DNA from: Pelomonas caseinilytica
Lineage (GTDB): Bacteria > Pseudomonadota > Gammaproteobacteria > Burkholderiales > Burkholderiaceae_C
DNA length: 64,000 nt
Reading direction: 5' to 3'
NCBI RefSeq assembly: GCF_021353235.1
Contig: NZ_JAJTWT010000001.1
Coordinates: 186,001 to 250,000, forward strand
The translations under genes were made by a program, and so were the position numbers. Of the stretch, positions 1 through 9,061 are shown piece after piece. The notes under the pieces are model-generated. The model did not search any database, was not told the origin of the DNA, and worked only from the letters and a program-made list of their open reading frames with translations. Position 1 is the stretch's first letter, and every line of letters begins with the position of its first letter.

Positions 1-777
1 CTTCACCAGGGCCTGCAGGTAGTCGTTGAACGCGGCCTGGGGCAGCAGCCAGTCGATGGCCCCGGTGTCAGCGTAGACGTTGGGGTAGAGCATCAGCATG
101 GCCAGGGTGTCGTCGAGGTAGGGCCAGCCGCAGTGCATGAGGTTCAGGCGCAGCCTGGGGTGGCGGTTCAGCGCCTCCTCGACGAGTTCCGGGTTGCCGT
201 GCCGGGCGCGGGCGGTGCGGCAGCAGGGGTCGAAGGTCGTGCCCTCGGGCATGGTGCCGGTGTGCAGGGCCACGGGCACGTCCAGCTCCTCGGCCAGCGA
301 CAGCAGGGCGTCGTAGTGCGGGTCGCTGAGCGAGCGGCCGGCGTACTGCGCGCTCAGCTCGCCGATGACCTGCAGCCGCCCGGCGGCGTGCAGGCGGCGC
401 AACTCGTCCAGCGGCGGCAGCGGCGTGTCCTCGGAGCCGCGCACGCCGGCGCCGACGAGGATGCGCGCCGGGTCACGCTGCTGCCAGGCGACGGCCGCGC
501 CGAGCCGGTCGCCCGAGCCGCCGCTGACGATGCCGCGCGTCACGTTCAGCCGTTTCATCTCGGCCAGGCAGGCCGCGAGGTGCTCGGCGCCGTTGCGGAT
601 GGCCAGGGTCTGGCCGGTGATGGGGTTGCGCAGCGGCTGGTCGAGGGCCATGTCGGCCGGGTAGGCGTGCAGGTGCACGTCGATGACCGGCTCGGCCCCC
701 TCCGCCATGGCCGGCGCGGCGAGCAGCGCCAGCGAGGTGCCCCCCAGCTTCAAGAGGTCGCGGCGTGAAGGGCGCAT
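1..777 (-). CDS. Amidohydrolase family protein, Tat-exported (partial, 3' end outside window)
   Basis: About 259 residues are visible; the C-terminus runs off the left edge. The N-terminus MRPSRRDLLKLGG followed by an Ala/Leu-rich stretch ending in APAMA looks like a twin-arginine signal peptide. The mature part opens with IDVHLHAY, the HxH metal motif of the Amidohydrolase_2 (TIM-barrel) family, and later has VALHTGT and LNLMHCGWPYLDD, typical metal-ligand strands. Families of this type hydrolyse or decarboxylate small cyclic or aromatic substrates; the substrate cannot be told here. The gene is divergent from the radical SAM gene with a 142-bp gap, the only roomy promoter gap at this end of the cluster. 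I see no link to the pectin genes. Confidence 0.85.
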   Translation of the reverse strand, partial: MRPSRRDLLKLGGTSLALLAAPAMAEGAEPVIDVHLHAYPADMALDQPLRNPITGQTLAIRNGAEHLAACLAEMKRLNVTRGIVSGGSGDRLGAAVAWQQRDPARILVGAGVRGSEDTPLPPLDELRRLHAAGRLQVIGELSAQYAGRSLSDPHYDALLSLAEELDVPVALHTGTMPEGTTFDPCCRTARARHGNPELVEEALNRHPRLRLNLMHCGWPYLDDTLAMLMLYPNVYADTGAIDWLLPQAAFNDYLQALVK

Positions 778-919
778 GGTGGGTTCTCCCGGTGTGAGCT
801 GTGAGGCGGGACCGACCATAGGGGCGCCGGTCAGGGCGAACTGGAAGTCATGGCGCGACCGTTGAACCTGCCGTGCCTGCCGCGGGACACACGTGCCAAT
901 TCCCTCCCGAGGAGATGGC

Positions 920-2374
920 GTGCTTTCCATCCTGGTCGGCCACAGTTTTTTCCTGCGCTTCGACACCAAGCAGTTCCAGCGTGCCAAGCCCTATCCGCCG
1001 CTGGCCACGCTGCAGGTGGCGGCGCTGCTGCGCAGGCTCGGCCACGACGTCGCCCTCTTCGACGCCATGCTCGCCGAGGACACGACGCAGTTCGCCGAGC
1101 GGCTGGCCGCGACGCGGCCCCAGGTCGTCCTGCTCTATGAGGACAACTACAACTACCTGAGCAAGATGTGCCTGGCCCGGATGCGCGAGGCCGCCTGCGC
1201 CATGATCGCCATGGCCCGAGGCCATGGCGCGCGGGTCATCGTGGCCGGCTCCGACGCCAGCGACGCACCCGAGGCCTATCTCGATGCCGGCGCCGACGTC
1301 GCCCTGCGGGGCGAGGGGCTGGAGGCCCTGCCCGTGCTGCTGCGGCGCCTGTCGGCATGCCCGTCCCTGCAGGGGCCGGCCCTGGTTCAGGGGCTGGAAG
1401 ACGCCGTCACGACCTTCGAGGGCCGGCGCGTGAAGGGCGAAGCGGCGGCCCCGGTCGTCCGCCTGCCGCGACCGCAGGCCGACACCGCCGACCTCGACGC
1501 CCCGACGGCCTGGGATCTCGTCGAGATCGAGCGCTACCGCAGCACCTGGATGCGGGCCCACGGCCGCTTCAGCCTCAACATGGCGGCGTCCAAGGGCTGC
1601 TCCTTCCGCTGCGCCTGGTGCGCCAAGCCGATCTGGGGCCAGCGCTACCAGCAGCGCAGCCCGACCGCCGTCGCGGTGGAGATGGCCGAACTCAAGGCGC
1701 GCTTCGCGCCGGACCACATCTGGTTCGCCGACGACATCTTCGGCTTCCGCGCCGACTGGGTGCAGCGGTTCGCCGCCGAGGTGGACCAGCGCGGCGCGCG
1801 CATTCCCTTCGCCATCCAGACCCGCGCCGACCTCGTCAGCGAGGCCATGGCTCGGGCGCTGGCCGACGCCGGCTGCGAGGAAGCCTGGCTGGGCGCCGAG
1901 AGCGGCAGCCAGCAGGTGCTCGACGCCATGAACAAGGGCACCACCGTGCCGGAGATCCTGCAGGCGCGCCGTCGGCTGCAGGCGGTGGGCATCCGCGTCG
2001 GCTTCTTCATCCAGCTCGGCTATCTCGGCGAGGCCCTGGAAGACCTGCTGCAGACCCGCCGCCTCGTCGAGGAGGCCAGGCCCGACGACATCGGCGTCAG
2101 CGTGTCCTACCCGCTGCCGGGCACGCGCTTCCATGAGCAGGTCAAGGCCCAGCTCGGCGCGAAGACGCACTGGGACGACAGCGCCGACCTGGCCATGATG
2201 TTCCGCGGCAGCTTCAGCACCGAGGTCTACCGCACCGTGCGCGATCTGCTGCACGCCCAGGTGGACCTGGGCCGGCTCGGCGCCGAGGCCCGCCACCGCG
2301 CCGCACGGGCTTTGCAGCAGCGCTGGACGGAGCTCGTCGCGAGCATCGGGCGCCCCGAGACCGTCAACCCATGA
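920..2374 (+). CDS. B12-binding-type radical SAM protein
   Basis: 484 residues. The first ~140 residues resemble a cobalamin-binding Rossmann domain (PPLATLQVAALLRRLGHDV, then ARVIVAGSDASDAPEAYL). A radical SAM domain follows, with the cluster motif CSFRCAWC, the GAESGSQ strand and a YPLPGTRF segment as in B12-dependent methyl/ring-modifying enzymes. I chose the GTG at 920 because AGGAG lies 5 bases upstream; an in-frame GTG at 893 has no such site. The substrate is unknown; in EPS or natural-product clusters such enzymes methylate or rearrange the product. The 3' end overlaps the convergent HprK-related kinase gene by 11 bp. Confidence 0.88.
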   Translation: MLSILVGHSFFLRFDTKQFQRAKPYPPLATLQVAALLRRLGHDVALFDAMLAEDTTQFAERLAATRPQVVLLYEDNYNYLSKMCLARMREAACAMIAMARGHGARVIVAGSDASDAPEAYLDAGADVALRGEGLEALPVLLRRLSACPSLQGPALVQGLEDAVTTFEGRRVKGEAAAPVVRLPRPQADTADLDAPTAWDLVEIERYRSTWMRAHGRFSLNMAASKGCSFRCAWCAKPIWGQRYQQRSPTAVAVEMAELKARFAPDHIWFADDIFGFRADWVQRFAAEVDQRGARIPFAIQTRADLVSEAMARALADAGCEEAWLGAESGSQQVLDAMNKGTTVPEILQARRRLQAVGIRVGFFIQLGYLGEALEDLLQTRRLVEEARPDDIGVSVSYPLPGTRFHEQVKAQLGAKTHWDDSADLAMMFRGSFSTEVYRTVRDLLHAQVDLGRLGAEARHRAARALQQRWTELVASIGRPETVNP

Positions 2375-3377
2375 GCAAGCTGCGCAAGGCCGCGGCGCCT
2401 TCGGCTGGATGAGCACCGCGCGCGAGCACCCATCCGTGCAGCTGGCGGCAGCCCTGCACGAACGCCGGCCAGCCCGGCTGACCCATGGCATAGGCCTGGT
2501 CGCCATGCAGTCGCTCCAGCAGCTCGTCGGTGGAAAGCGCCCGCAGCAGCGCGCCGGCGCGGCCCGGCTCGGAAGAAGCGAAGACGAGGTGCCGCAAGCG
2601 CAGCGGCTGGGCCGCGAGCCGCACCCAGCCACCGCGCAGGTCCAGCTCGAACTTCTCCACCCCGCTGCGCCGGCGGATCACCGGCGACGCCTGGGCTCGC
2701 GCGCGCACCGCGGCATCGTCGATCCAGGCCAGCGCATCGAAGCGCAGGTGCAGGAAGTTGGCCACGCCCGTCGCCCGCAGCGTCCGCGGCTCGACGAAGC
2801 TGCCGTCCTCGGTCAGGAAGTCCAGCCCCTGCAGCGCGGCATGCAGGGTCAGCGTGGACTTGCCGGCGCCACTCACGCCCATCAGCAGCGCGCCTACGCC
2901 GTCGAGCCCGACGCAGCCGGCATGCAAGGCCACCAGCCCCTGGGTGCGGGCGGCCAGCTGGAAGACGGCGAACTCGATCAGCTCGTAGCGCGCGTGGTAG
3001 CCGAAGCCCAGCATCGAGCGCGACAGCTGCACCACCGCGCGGCCCGCCTCGGGCTGGACGATGACGAGGTTGCGCGCGTCCACCGTCGCCCCGACCAGGC
3101 CGGCGCCGCCCAGCATGCGGGGGCGCGGCGGCTCGGCGGTGAAGGCCGCGTCGTCCTCGGCCATTCGCAGCTCGACCCGCAGCGTCGGGCCGTCCAGTTC
3201 ATGCGCGGGCAGGCCGCCGTAGGCCGCGTCCACGAGGGCCAGCAGCTCGGGGCTGTCGCTGAGGAAATCGAAGGTCGCGCCCAGCAAGCCGTAGCGGCGG
3301 CTCAGCGCCAGCGGCGCGCGCTCACCGAAGGGGTCGGCGATCCGGCGCGGATCGACGGGCCAGGTTGTCGTTGTCAT
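2364..3377 (-). CDS. HprK-related kinase (HprK-rel-A-like)
   Basis: 337 residues. A P-loop GVSGAGKST lies in the C-terminal half, followed by a DFLTEDGSFV strand, as in HPr kinase-like proteins that lack the full HprK context. The N-terminal half has the conserved start RRIADPFGERAPLALSRRYG typical of HprK-related kinase A. Known relatives sit beside a nucleotidyltransferase and a PqqD-like chaperone in exosortase/EPS loci; here the nucleotidyltransferase is the divergent neighbour, but I found no PqqD-like gene. The start codon is only 11 bp from the divergent gene's start, and no Shine-Dalgarno site precedes it. The phosphorylated target is unknown. Confidence 0.85.
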   Translation of the reverse strand: MTTTTWPVDPRRIADPFGERAPLALSRRYGLLGATFDFLSDSPELLALVDAAYGGLPAHELDGPTLRVELRMAEDDAAFTAEPPRPRMLGGAGLVGATVDARNLVIVQPEAGRAVVQLSRSMLGFGYHARYELIEFAVFQLAARTQGLVALHAGCVGLDGVGALLMGVSGAGKSTLTLHAALQGLDFLTEDGSFVEPRTLRATGVANFLHLRFDALAWIDDAAVRARAQASPVIRRRSGVEKFELDLRGGWVRLAAQPLRLRHLVFASSEPGRAGALLRALSTDELLERLHGDQAYAMGQPGWPAFVQGCRQLHGWVLARGAHPAEGAAALRSLLMG

Positions 3378-3388
3378 GGAGAAATGAA

Positions 3389-4645
3389 ATGAGTGAGTTG
3401 GACGAATCCCTGCCGAATGCGGCGGTGCTGCAGGCGACGCTCAAGGCCGCGACGGATCGCCTGGCTGCCGAGCTGGTCACGCCGACGGCCCAGGCGCCGC
3501 ACTGGAACGACTTCGAGTGGCGGACGGCCATGGCGGTGTCGGTGATGCACGGCATCAGCGGCCTGCTGGCCGGACGGCTGCGCTGGCAAGGCCCGCCGGC
3601 CTGGCAGGCCTTCCTGGCGGAGCAGCTCGACCAGAGCCGCCGGCGCGAACGGCGCGCCCGCGAGCTGCTGGCGCAGCTCGACCGGTCGGCACGGGAGGCC
3701 GGGCTGCCCTTGCTCGCCATGAAAGGCTCGGCCTTGCTGGCGCTGGGCTTGTACGCACCGGGAGAGCGGCCGATGAGCGACGTGGACCTGCTCGCCCGGC
3801 CGGAGGATCTGCCGGCGGCCGACCGCGTGATCCAGGCCCTCGGCTACGAGCGACACACCTCGCGTCACCGCCATGACGCCTACGAGCCCAAAGGCTGGGG
3901 CAACGACCGCGCCTTCGGAGAGCACGAGGCCAACCCGACCAAGATCGAACTGCATCCCGCCGTCGAGGAGCCGCTGCCGCTGCAAGAGGTGGACATCACG
4001 GCCTCGCTGTTCCCGGCCGCGCCGCGCGCCGGGGTCAACCCCTACGCCAGCCCCGCGGCGCTGATGCGCCACCTGCTGCTCCACACCGCGGGCAACCTCT
4101 GCCACCGCAGCGTGCGCCTCATCCAGCTGCACGACATCGCCGTGCTCGGTGCCACGCTGGACGCGGGCGCCTGGCGCGAGGCGCTGGCGCCCGCCTCCGA
4201 CGGTCGGCCGGCCTGGTGGGCCGTGCCGCCCCTGACGCTGGCACGCCGGCTCTTCCCCGGCCGGCTGCCGGAGGCGGTTCTGGACGAGGCCCTGGCCCCG
4301 GCCATCGAGGCCTGCCCGCACCGCCTGCGCAGCCGCGTCGCGCACGGCAGCCTGGTCGAATGGTCGCCATCCCACTTGAACCAGCCCCTGCTGCCGGGCT
4401 TCGACTGGGCGCACTCCGCGAGCGAGGCGGCGGCCTACACCTGGCGCCGGCTCGTTCCACCGCCCGAGGAACGCGCCGCCAACCGTCTGGCCGCGGTCCG
4501 AGAGCACCTCTTCGCCAGCTCCGCCTGGGCGCGCAAGCCGCGCTGGCTCAAGGCGTTGAGCTTCCTGCTCGGCTCGCCCCCCCGGGTGCAGACGATCTAC
4601 AACCTGCATCGCGCCCTCGCCTACCGCCCCAGCAGCTCGGCATGA
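3389..4645 (+). CDS. Nucleotidyltransferase family protein (NTP_transf_5-like)
   Basis: 418 residues. The segment LAMKGSALLALGLYAPGERP followed by MSDVDLLA carries the minimal nucleotidyltransferase pattern (KG, then GxR..DxDLL) of the uncharacterised PF14907 family. These proteins are found in lasso-peptide and EPS/exosortase clusters next to HprK-like kinases; the transferred group and acceptor are not established for this branch. The ATG at 3389 has a GGAGA site 6-10 bases upstream. The gene is divergent from the HprK-related kinase gene (11-bp gap) and overlaps the convergent glycosyltransferase gene by 25 bp, so its promoter must lie in neighbouring coding DNA or it is read through from 920. 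Confidence 0.82.
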   Translation: MSELDESLPNAAVLQATLKAATDRLAAELVTPTAQAPHWNDFEWRTAMAVSVMHGISGLLAGRLRWQGPPAWQAFLAEQLDQSRRRERRARELLAQLDRSAREAGLPLLAMKGSALLALGLYAPGERPMSDVDLLARPEDLPAADRVIQALGYERHTSRHRHDAYEPKGWGNDRAFGEHEANPTKIELHPAVEEPLPLQEVDITASLFPAAPRAGVNPYASPAALMRHLLLHTAGNLCHRSVRLIQLHDIAVLGATLDAGAWREALAPASDGRPAWWAVPPLTLARRLFPGRLPEAVLDEALAPAIEACPHRLRSRVAHGSLVEWSPSHLNQPLLPGFDWAHSASEAAAYTWRRLVPPPEERAANRLAAVREHLFASSAWARKPRWLKALSFLLGSPPRVQTIYNLHRALAYRPSSSA

Positions 4646-5721
4646 AGCCGCTCGAACTGGCCATGGCAATGGTCTGCATCCTCGGCCACCGCGCGGCGCT
4701 GGGCCTCGCGGGCCAGGCGCAGGCGCAGCTCCTCGTCGGCGTCGATCCGGGCGATGAGCCCGGCCAGCCCGGCCGCATCGCCCGGCGCCACCACCAGGGC
4801 CGCATCCGGCGCCCATTCCGCCAGATGCCCGACGGCCGTGCCCACGCTGGGCACGCCCAGCACGGCCGCCTCCAGCACGGCCAACGGGCCGGCCTCGTGG
4901 CGGGAGGTGATCACATGCAGATGGGCTCGCGCCAGCACCGGCTGCAGCTGGGCCTGGGTCATGAAGCCATGGAAGCGCACCCGCGAGGCGACGCCCAGCC
5001 GCGCCGCCAGGGCCTGCATCGCGCCGCCCAGCGTGTCTTCGCCGATGAGGTCCAGCACCGCGCCGGGGAGCCGGGCCAAGGCCTGCAGCAGGCAGGTCTG
5101 GTCCTTGACACGATTGAGACTGGCCACCTGCACGAGGCGCAGGCCTTCGCCCGGCTGTCGCGGCCGGGGCTCGCAAGGCGGCCACAGGTCCAGGTCCACC
5201 CCCAGCGGGAGGCGGCGGCCGCTGTGGCCGAGGGCGGCCAGTTGGTCGAGCACGGGCCGGCTGGCCGCCGTCAGCACATCGGCGCCGCGCAGCACCCAGG
5301 CCTCGCGCCAGCGGCCCCGCAGCCCGATGCGGCCACCGTAGCCGATGTCCCCGAGCGCCACCAGCTCACCGCCGGCCACGTGCACCGCGCAGGGCAGGCC
5401 CAGCAGCTTGGCGGCGGCGACGGCGGTGGAGCCGCAAGGGCCCGACCAGATCGCCTGCACGAGGTCGAAGCGGCCAAGGCGGTGTTCCCGCACGATCGCC
5501 GCCACGGCACGCAGCTGGGCCTGGGCCACGCGCCGGCCGCCCACGTTGTGCACGTGCGCGCCGCACAGGTGCCAGCGCCCCGGCAGCACGTCCTGACGCA
5601 GCGCGAACACATGCACCTCGTGCCGCTCCGACAGCCGCTTCAGCAAGGCCAGCAGGGCCGGCACCACCCTCACCTCGCCCGAACGGTCCACACCGCCGGG
5701 CACGACCAACGCGACCTTCAA
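4621..5721 (-). CDS. Glycosyltransferase family 4 protein
   Basis: 366 residues with the two-domain GT-B layout. The N-terminus is LKVALVVPGGVDRSGEVRVV (first residue Met in vivo), and the C-terminal donor-binding part has the pattern SRHEAGPLAVLEAAVLGVPS, matching the GT4 E-x7-E motif region. It should transfer a sugar from an NDP- or lipid-linked donor to a growing glycan at the inner face of the cytoplasmic membrane. The start is TTG at 5721, preceded by a strong GGAGG seven bases upstream. It is divergent from the methyltransferase gene with a 14-bp gap and convergent with the nucleotidyltransferase gene with 25 bp overlap. Confidence 0.88.
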   Translation of the reverse strand: MKVALVVPGGVDRSGEVRVVPALLALLKRLSERHEVHVFALRQDVLPGRWHLCGAHVHNVGGRRVAQAQLRAVAAIVREHRLGRFDLVQAIWSGPCGSTAVAAAKLLGLPCAVHVAGGELVALGDIGYGGRIGLRGRWREAWVLRGADVLTAASRPVLDQLAALGHSGRRLPLGVDLDLWPPCEPRPRQPGEGLRLVQVASLNRVKDQTCLLQALARLPGAVLDLIGEDTLGGAMQALAARLGVASRVRFHGFMTQAQLQPVLARAHLHVITSRHEAGPLAVLEAAVLGVPSVGTAVGHLAEWAPDAALVVAPGDAAGLAGLIARIDADEELRLRLAREAQRRAVAEDADHCHGQFERLHAELLGR

Positions 5722-5735
5722 GGCTCACCCTCCAC

Positions 5736-6560
5736 ATGAACACGCCCACCCCGCTCCAGGCCCGGCTCAACGACACCCAGGAGGCCTTCGACAGCGTGGC
5801 CGCCGACTACGACGGCCCGCGCGGCAACAACACCGCCATCCAGGACATGCGCGCCGAGATGTGGCGCTGGCTGGACGCGAGCTTCCCGCCCGGCAGCCGC
5901 CTCATCGACCTGGGCTGCGGCACCGGGCTGGACGCCGTCCACCTCGCGGCCCAGGGCCGCCGCGTGACGGCGACGGACTGGTCCGAGCGCATGGTGGCCC
6001 GCACCCGGGACCGCGCGCAGGATGCCGGGCTGGACGTCGACGCGCGCGCCATCGGCGCCCACGAGCTGCACCGCCTCGAAGGCGACGGCCTCTTCGACGG
6101 CGCCTACTCCAACCTCGGCCCGCTGAACTGCGTTCCCGACCTGCAAGCCGTCGCCACCGAATGCGCCCGGCTCGTCCGCCCCGGCGGCCGGCTGGTGTTC
6201 ACCGTCATCGGCCGCTGGTGCCCCTGGGAGATCGCCCACTACGCGTGGCGCCGGCGCTGGGCGCGCATCGGGGTGCGCTTCGCGCGCGACACCGTCGCGG
6301 TGGGGATGAACGGGGGCACGATCTGGACGCGCTACTACACGCCCGCCGAGTTCCATGCCGCCTTCGCCGCCCACTTCGAGCTGGAAGTTCAGCGGGGCCT
6401 GTGCGTCTTCGTGCCGCCGCCCTACCTGACCTGGCTGGCCGAGCGCCATCCGCGCTGGCATGAGCGGTTGTGGGCGTTGGACCGGCGCGTGGCCGGCTGG
6501 CCGGGCATCAACAGGCTGGGTGATCATTTCCTGCTCGTCATGCGCCGCCGCGCCAGCTGA
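5736..6560 (+). CDS. Class I SAM-dependent methyltransferase
   Basis: 274 residues. Motif I LIDLGCGTGLDAVHLAAQG, then VTATDWSERM (acidic residue binding the SAM ribose) and LVRPGGRLVFTVIG define a Rossmann-fold methyltransferase of the Methyltransf_11/25 group. The substrate is unknown; its place between a GT4 and a flippase gene suggests methylation of a glycan or lipid-linked intermediate (inference). The ATG at 5736 has only a distant AAGG. The last 37 bp overlap the convergent flippase gene. Confidence 0.87.
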   Translation: MNTPTPLQARLNDTQEAFDSVAADYDGPRGNNTAIQDMRAEMWRWLDASFPPGSRLIDLGCGTGLDAVHLAAQGRRVTATDWSERMVARTRDRAQDAGLDVDARAIGAHELHRLEGDGLFDGAYSNLGPLNCVPDLQAVATECARLVRPGGRLVFTVIGRWCPWEIAHYAWRRRWARIGVRFARDTVAVGMNGGTIWTRYYTPAEFHAAFAAHFELEVQRGLCVFVPPPYLTWLAERHPRWHERLWALDRRVAGWPGINRLGDHFLLVMRRRAS

Positions 6561-7933
6561 GCGACTTCCTCGAACAGGGGATGGCGACAGAGGCACAGCG
6601 TCCCCAACCAGGCCGGCGGCACCAGGGCGATCGGCACCAGCACCACCGCCAGCGCGGCCAGGGCGCTGCCCCTCACGGCGGCGGCAAGCGCGCGCGGCGG
6701 CTGCGCCAGGTGGCGCGCGCTCAGGGCCAGTTGCAGCGGAAGGGCCACCAGGGCGGCTGCCAGCATCGCCCAGCCGAAGGACGCCACGCTGCCGTCGAAT
6801 CCCGCCAGCCCGAAGCCCATGCGCGCCGCCAGCGTCAACGCCACGGGCACCGCGGCCAGCTCGGGCCGGCCCACCGCCGACAGCGCCGCGCCGAGTTGGC
6901 TGAACATCAGGGCCAGCGCGGCGGCCAGCGCCAGCGGCGGCACGGCCGGCGCGCAGTCCAGCCAGGCCGGGCCGTAGAGCAGGCCGATCAGCGGCTCCCG
7001 GTAAGCCGCCGTCAAGGCCAGCAGCGGCCAGCCCAGGCCGGTCAGCAGCGCGGTGGCGCGCCGCAGAGCCGGCTCCAGCGCCCGGCCCTCGGCATGTTGC
7101 CGGGCCAGCACGGGCAAGGCGCCGAAGCTCAGCGCCCGGCCTGCCAGCGTCTGCAACAGGCCCACGGCGGCCTGGGCCCGGCCGAACAGGCCCAGCACGT
7201 GGGCGCCGCCCAGGCGCCCGAGCAGCAGATCGGGCAGCAGGCCGTGCAGGTTGGTCAGAGCCGCAGGCAGAGCGGCCCGGCCGGCGAAGCCCAGCACTTC
7301 GCGAGCGCCGCGCAGGGCCGGCCGCCAGCGCAGGCCCGGCGGGCGCATGCCGAGGTGGGCAAGGCCGCAGACGACCGTCGTCGCCAGTTGGGCCCAGGCC
7401 AGGCCGAGCGCTCCGGCCCCCTGCGCGCAGCAGGCCAGCGACACGCCGGCCTGCACCCACAGGCCCAGCCACGACATGCGCACGATGGGCCCCGCCGCCA
7501 GCGCACGCAGTTGCAGGGCTGCCATCACGCTGCTGAAGGCCGAGAGCGGCAGCATGGGCGCCAACACCCACAGCAGTGGCGCCAGGCGCGGCTGCCCCAG
7601 GGCTCGTGACAGCGGCTCGGCCAGCACGGCCAGGGCCAGCGTGACGGCCGCCGTGGTGGTGGCCAGCAGGCCGAGGCAGGCCGAGAAGCGCGCCTGCGTC
7701 AATGCCGGCTCGCGTTGCAGGTAGGTGGTGATGCCCAGGTCGCGCAGCAACTGGGCCACGCCATAGACGGCCATGGCCAGGGCGAACAGGCCCAGCTCGC
7801 TGGCCCGCAGCAGCCGGGCGAGCGCCAGGCCGAGCAGGAAGCGCGCGCCCGACTCGCCCACCGACGACAGCAGGTTGGCAAGCACCGCGCGCCTCAGCGC
7901 GATGCCCTCGGCGGCCAGGGGAGCGACGGTCAT
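6524..7933 (-). CDS. Oligosaccharide flippase (Wzx/MATE-like)
   Basis: 469 residues, strongly hydrophobic throughout, with about 12-14 predicted membrane segments. The start FLLGLALARLLRASELGLFA and the segment LLLGRLGGAHVLGLFGRAQA are typical of polysaccharide biosynthesis flippases (PF01943/PF13440). It is predicted to move a lipid-linked oligosaccharide across the inner membrane. The ATG at 7933 overlaps the stop of the upstream glycosyltransferase gene by four bases (ATGA), so the two are translationally coupled. The 3' end overlaps the methyltransferase gene on the other strand by 37 bp. Confidence 0.88.
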   Translation of the reverse strand: MTVAPLAAEGIALRRAVLANLLSSVGESGARFLLGLALARLLRASELGLFALAMAVYGVAQLLRDLGITTYLQREPALTQARFSACLGLLATTTAAVTLALAVLAEPLSRALGQPRLAPLLWVLAPMLPLSAFSSVMAALQLRALAAGPIVRMSWLGLWVQAGVSLACCAQGAGALGLAWAQLATTVVCGLAHLGMRPPGLRWRPALRGAREVLGFAGRAALPAALTNLHGLLPDLLLGRLGGAHVLGLFGRAQAAVGLLQTLAGRALSFGALPVLARQHAEGRALEPALRRATALLTGLGWPLLALTAAYREPLIGLLYGPAWLDCAPAVPPLALAAALALMFSQLGAALSAVGRPELAAVPVALTLAARMGFGLAGFDGSVASFGWAMLAAALVALPLQLALSARHLAQPPRALAAAVRGSALAALAVVLVPIALVPPAWLGTLCLCRHPLFEEVAQLARRRMTSRK

Positions 7934-9048
7934 GGCCTCAACGCGTCCTCGTAAGTCGCCACGAGGCTTCGCCCCAGGGCCGCCAGCGAGCAGTGCGCCT
8001 CGAAACGGCTCAGCACCTGCTCCATCCTGATCTGAGCCGACCGCGGCGCGAGCCTCACCAGGGCCTCGGCCAGGGCCGGCGCATCGCCCACCGGCCACAG
8101 CGCGGCGGCATGTTGCATCGGCAGGGGGCCGAGCAGGCTGCGGAAGGAGGGGATGTCGGTCACCACCGGGCTGAGCCCGCAGGCCATGGCCTCGATGACG
8201 CTGTAGCCCGAGCCCTCGCGGTGGCTGCCCTGCACGAGGAAGTCGGCCGCGCACATGAGCTGTTCGACCTGGGCGTGCGGCACCCGGCCCAGCAGGTGCA
8301 CACGGCCGGCCAGCCGCGAGTCACGCAGGCGCTGCTCGACGGCCGCCCGCAGCGGCGCTTTGCCGAAGCACATCCACAGCTGCAGCCCGGGCAGCTGCGG
8401 CGTCGCCAGCGCCACGCCGTCGAGCACGGCGAGCGGATCCTTGTTGGCGTCGAGGTGGCCGACCCAGAGCAAGACCGGATCGCCGGCCAGGCCGGTGAGG
8501 AGCCGTGCGGCCTGACGCTCCCGCGGCCGGAAGTCGCTGCTGGCCTCGGGCACCTCGTAGACGCGCGTGCGGGCCGGCACCAGGCCCCGCCTTTGGAAGG
8601 GCCGCGCCTGGGCGCTGGCACAGAAGATCAGGCCGCGGGCGCGCGCGAAGGCACGACGCCAGCGCCACCACGTCCAGGGCCGGCGAGGCGGCTGCGCGGC
8701 GTGGTCCTGCAACAGCAGCGGCACGCCGGGCGCGAGGGCCGCCAGCCAGTGCACCTCGCGCGGGAAGCCCAGGCCGTGCAGATGGATCACGTCGGGCCGC
8801 AGGCGCTGCAGCAGCCGGGCCAGGCCTGCGCTGGCGCGCCCGCGTCCATCGTCCAGCGGCAGGAAGTGGTAGTCCACGCCGTCCTGCGCCAGGTGGTCGT
8901 GGCGCACACTGGCCTGCACGACGCTGACCCTCGCACCGGCATCCTTCACCGAACGCGCACAGTGCACCAGCGTCCACCAGTCGGCCAGCAGCTGCGGTGG
9001 CGGGCGGCCCAGCATGTCGGGGAAGGGATCGATCTGCACGACGTGCAC
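7930..9048 (-). CDS. Glycosyltransferase, GT4-like
   Basis: 372 residues from a GTG at 9048 (MHVVQIDPFPDMLG); a second GTG lies 9 bases inside. The N-terminal half has the DVIHLHGLGFP strand; the C-terminal half has PVLLWVGHLDANKDP and SHREGSGYSVIEAMACGLSP, the nucleotide-sugar binding E-x7-E pattern of GT4 enzymes. It probably adds a sugar to the lipid-linked glycan handled by the flippase encoded immediately downstream (4-bp overlap). It starts 13 bp after the stop of the amidohydrolase gene, so it is part of the same minus-strand operon. The exact start is uncertain. Confidence 0.85.
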   Translation of the reverse strand: MHVVQIDPFPDMLGRPPPQLLADWWTLVHCARSVKDAGARVSVVQASVRHDHLAQDGVDYHFLPLDDGRGRASAGLARLLQRLRPDVIHLHGLGFPREVHWLAALAPGVPLLLQDHAAQPPRRPWTWWRWRRAFARARGLIFCASAQARPFQRRGLVPARTRVYEVPEASSDFRPRERQAARLLTGLAGDPVLLWVGHLDANKDPLAVLDGVALATPQLPGLQLWMCFGKAPLRAAVEQRLRDSRLAGRVHLLGRVPHAQVEQLMCAADFLVQGSHREGSGYSVIEAMACGLSPVVTDIPSFRSLLGPLPMQHAAALWPVGDAPALAEALVRLAPRSAQIRMEQVLSRFEAHCSLAALGRSLVATYEDALRP

Positions 9049-9061
9049 GGCGCGCCCCGGT

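Noticed and set aside
848-2632. A 594-codon frame on the minus strand over the B12-type radical SAM gene
   Set aside because: No recognisable motifs, and the plus-strand product has an intact CxxxCxxC motif and B12-binding features.
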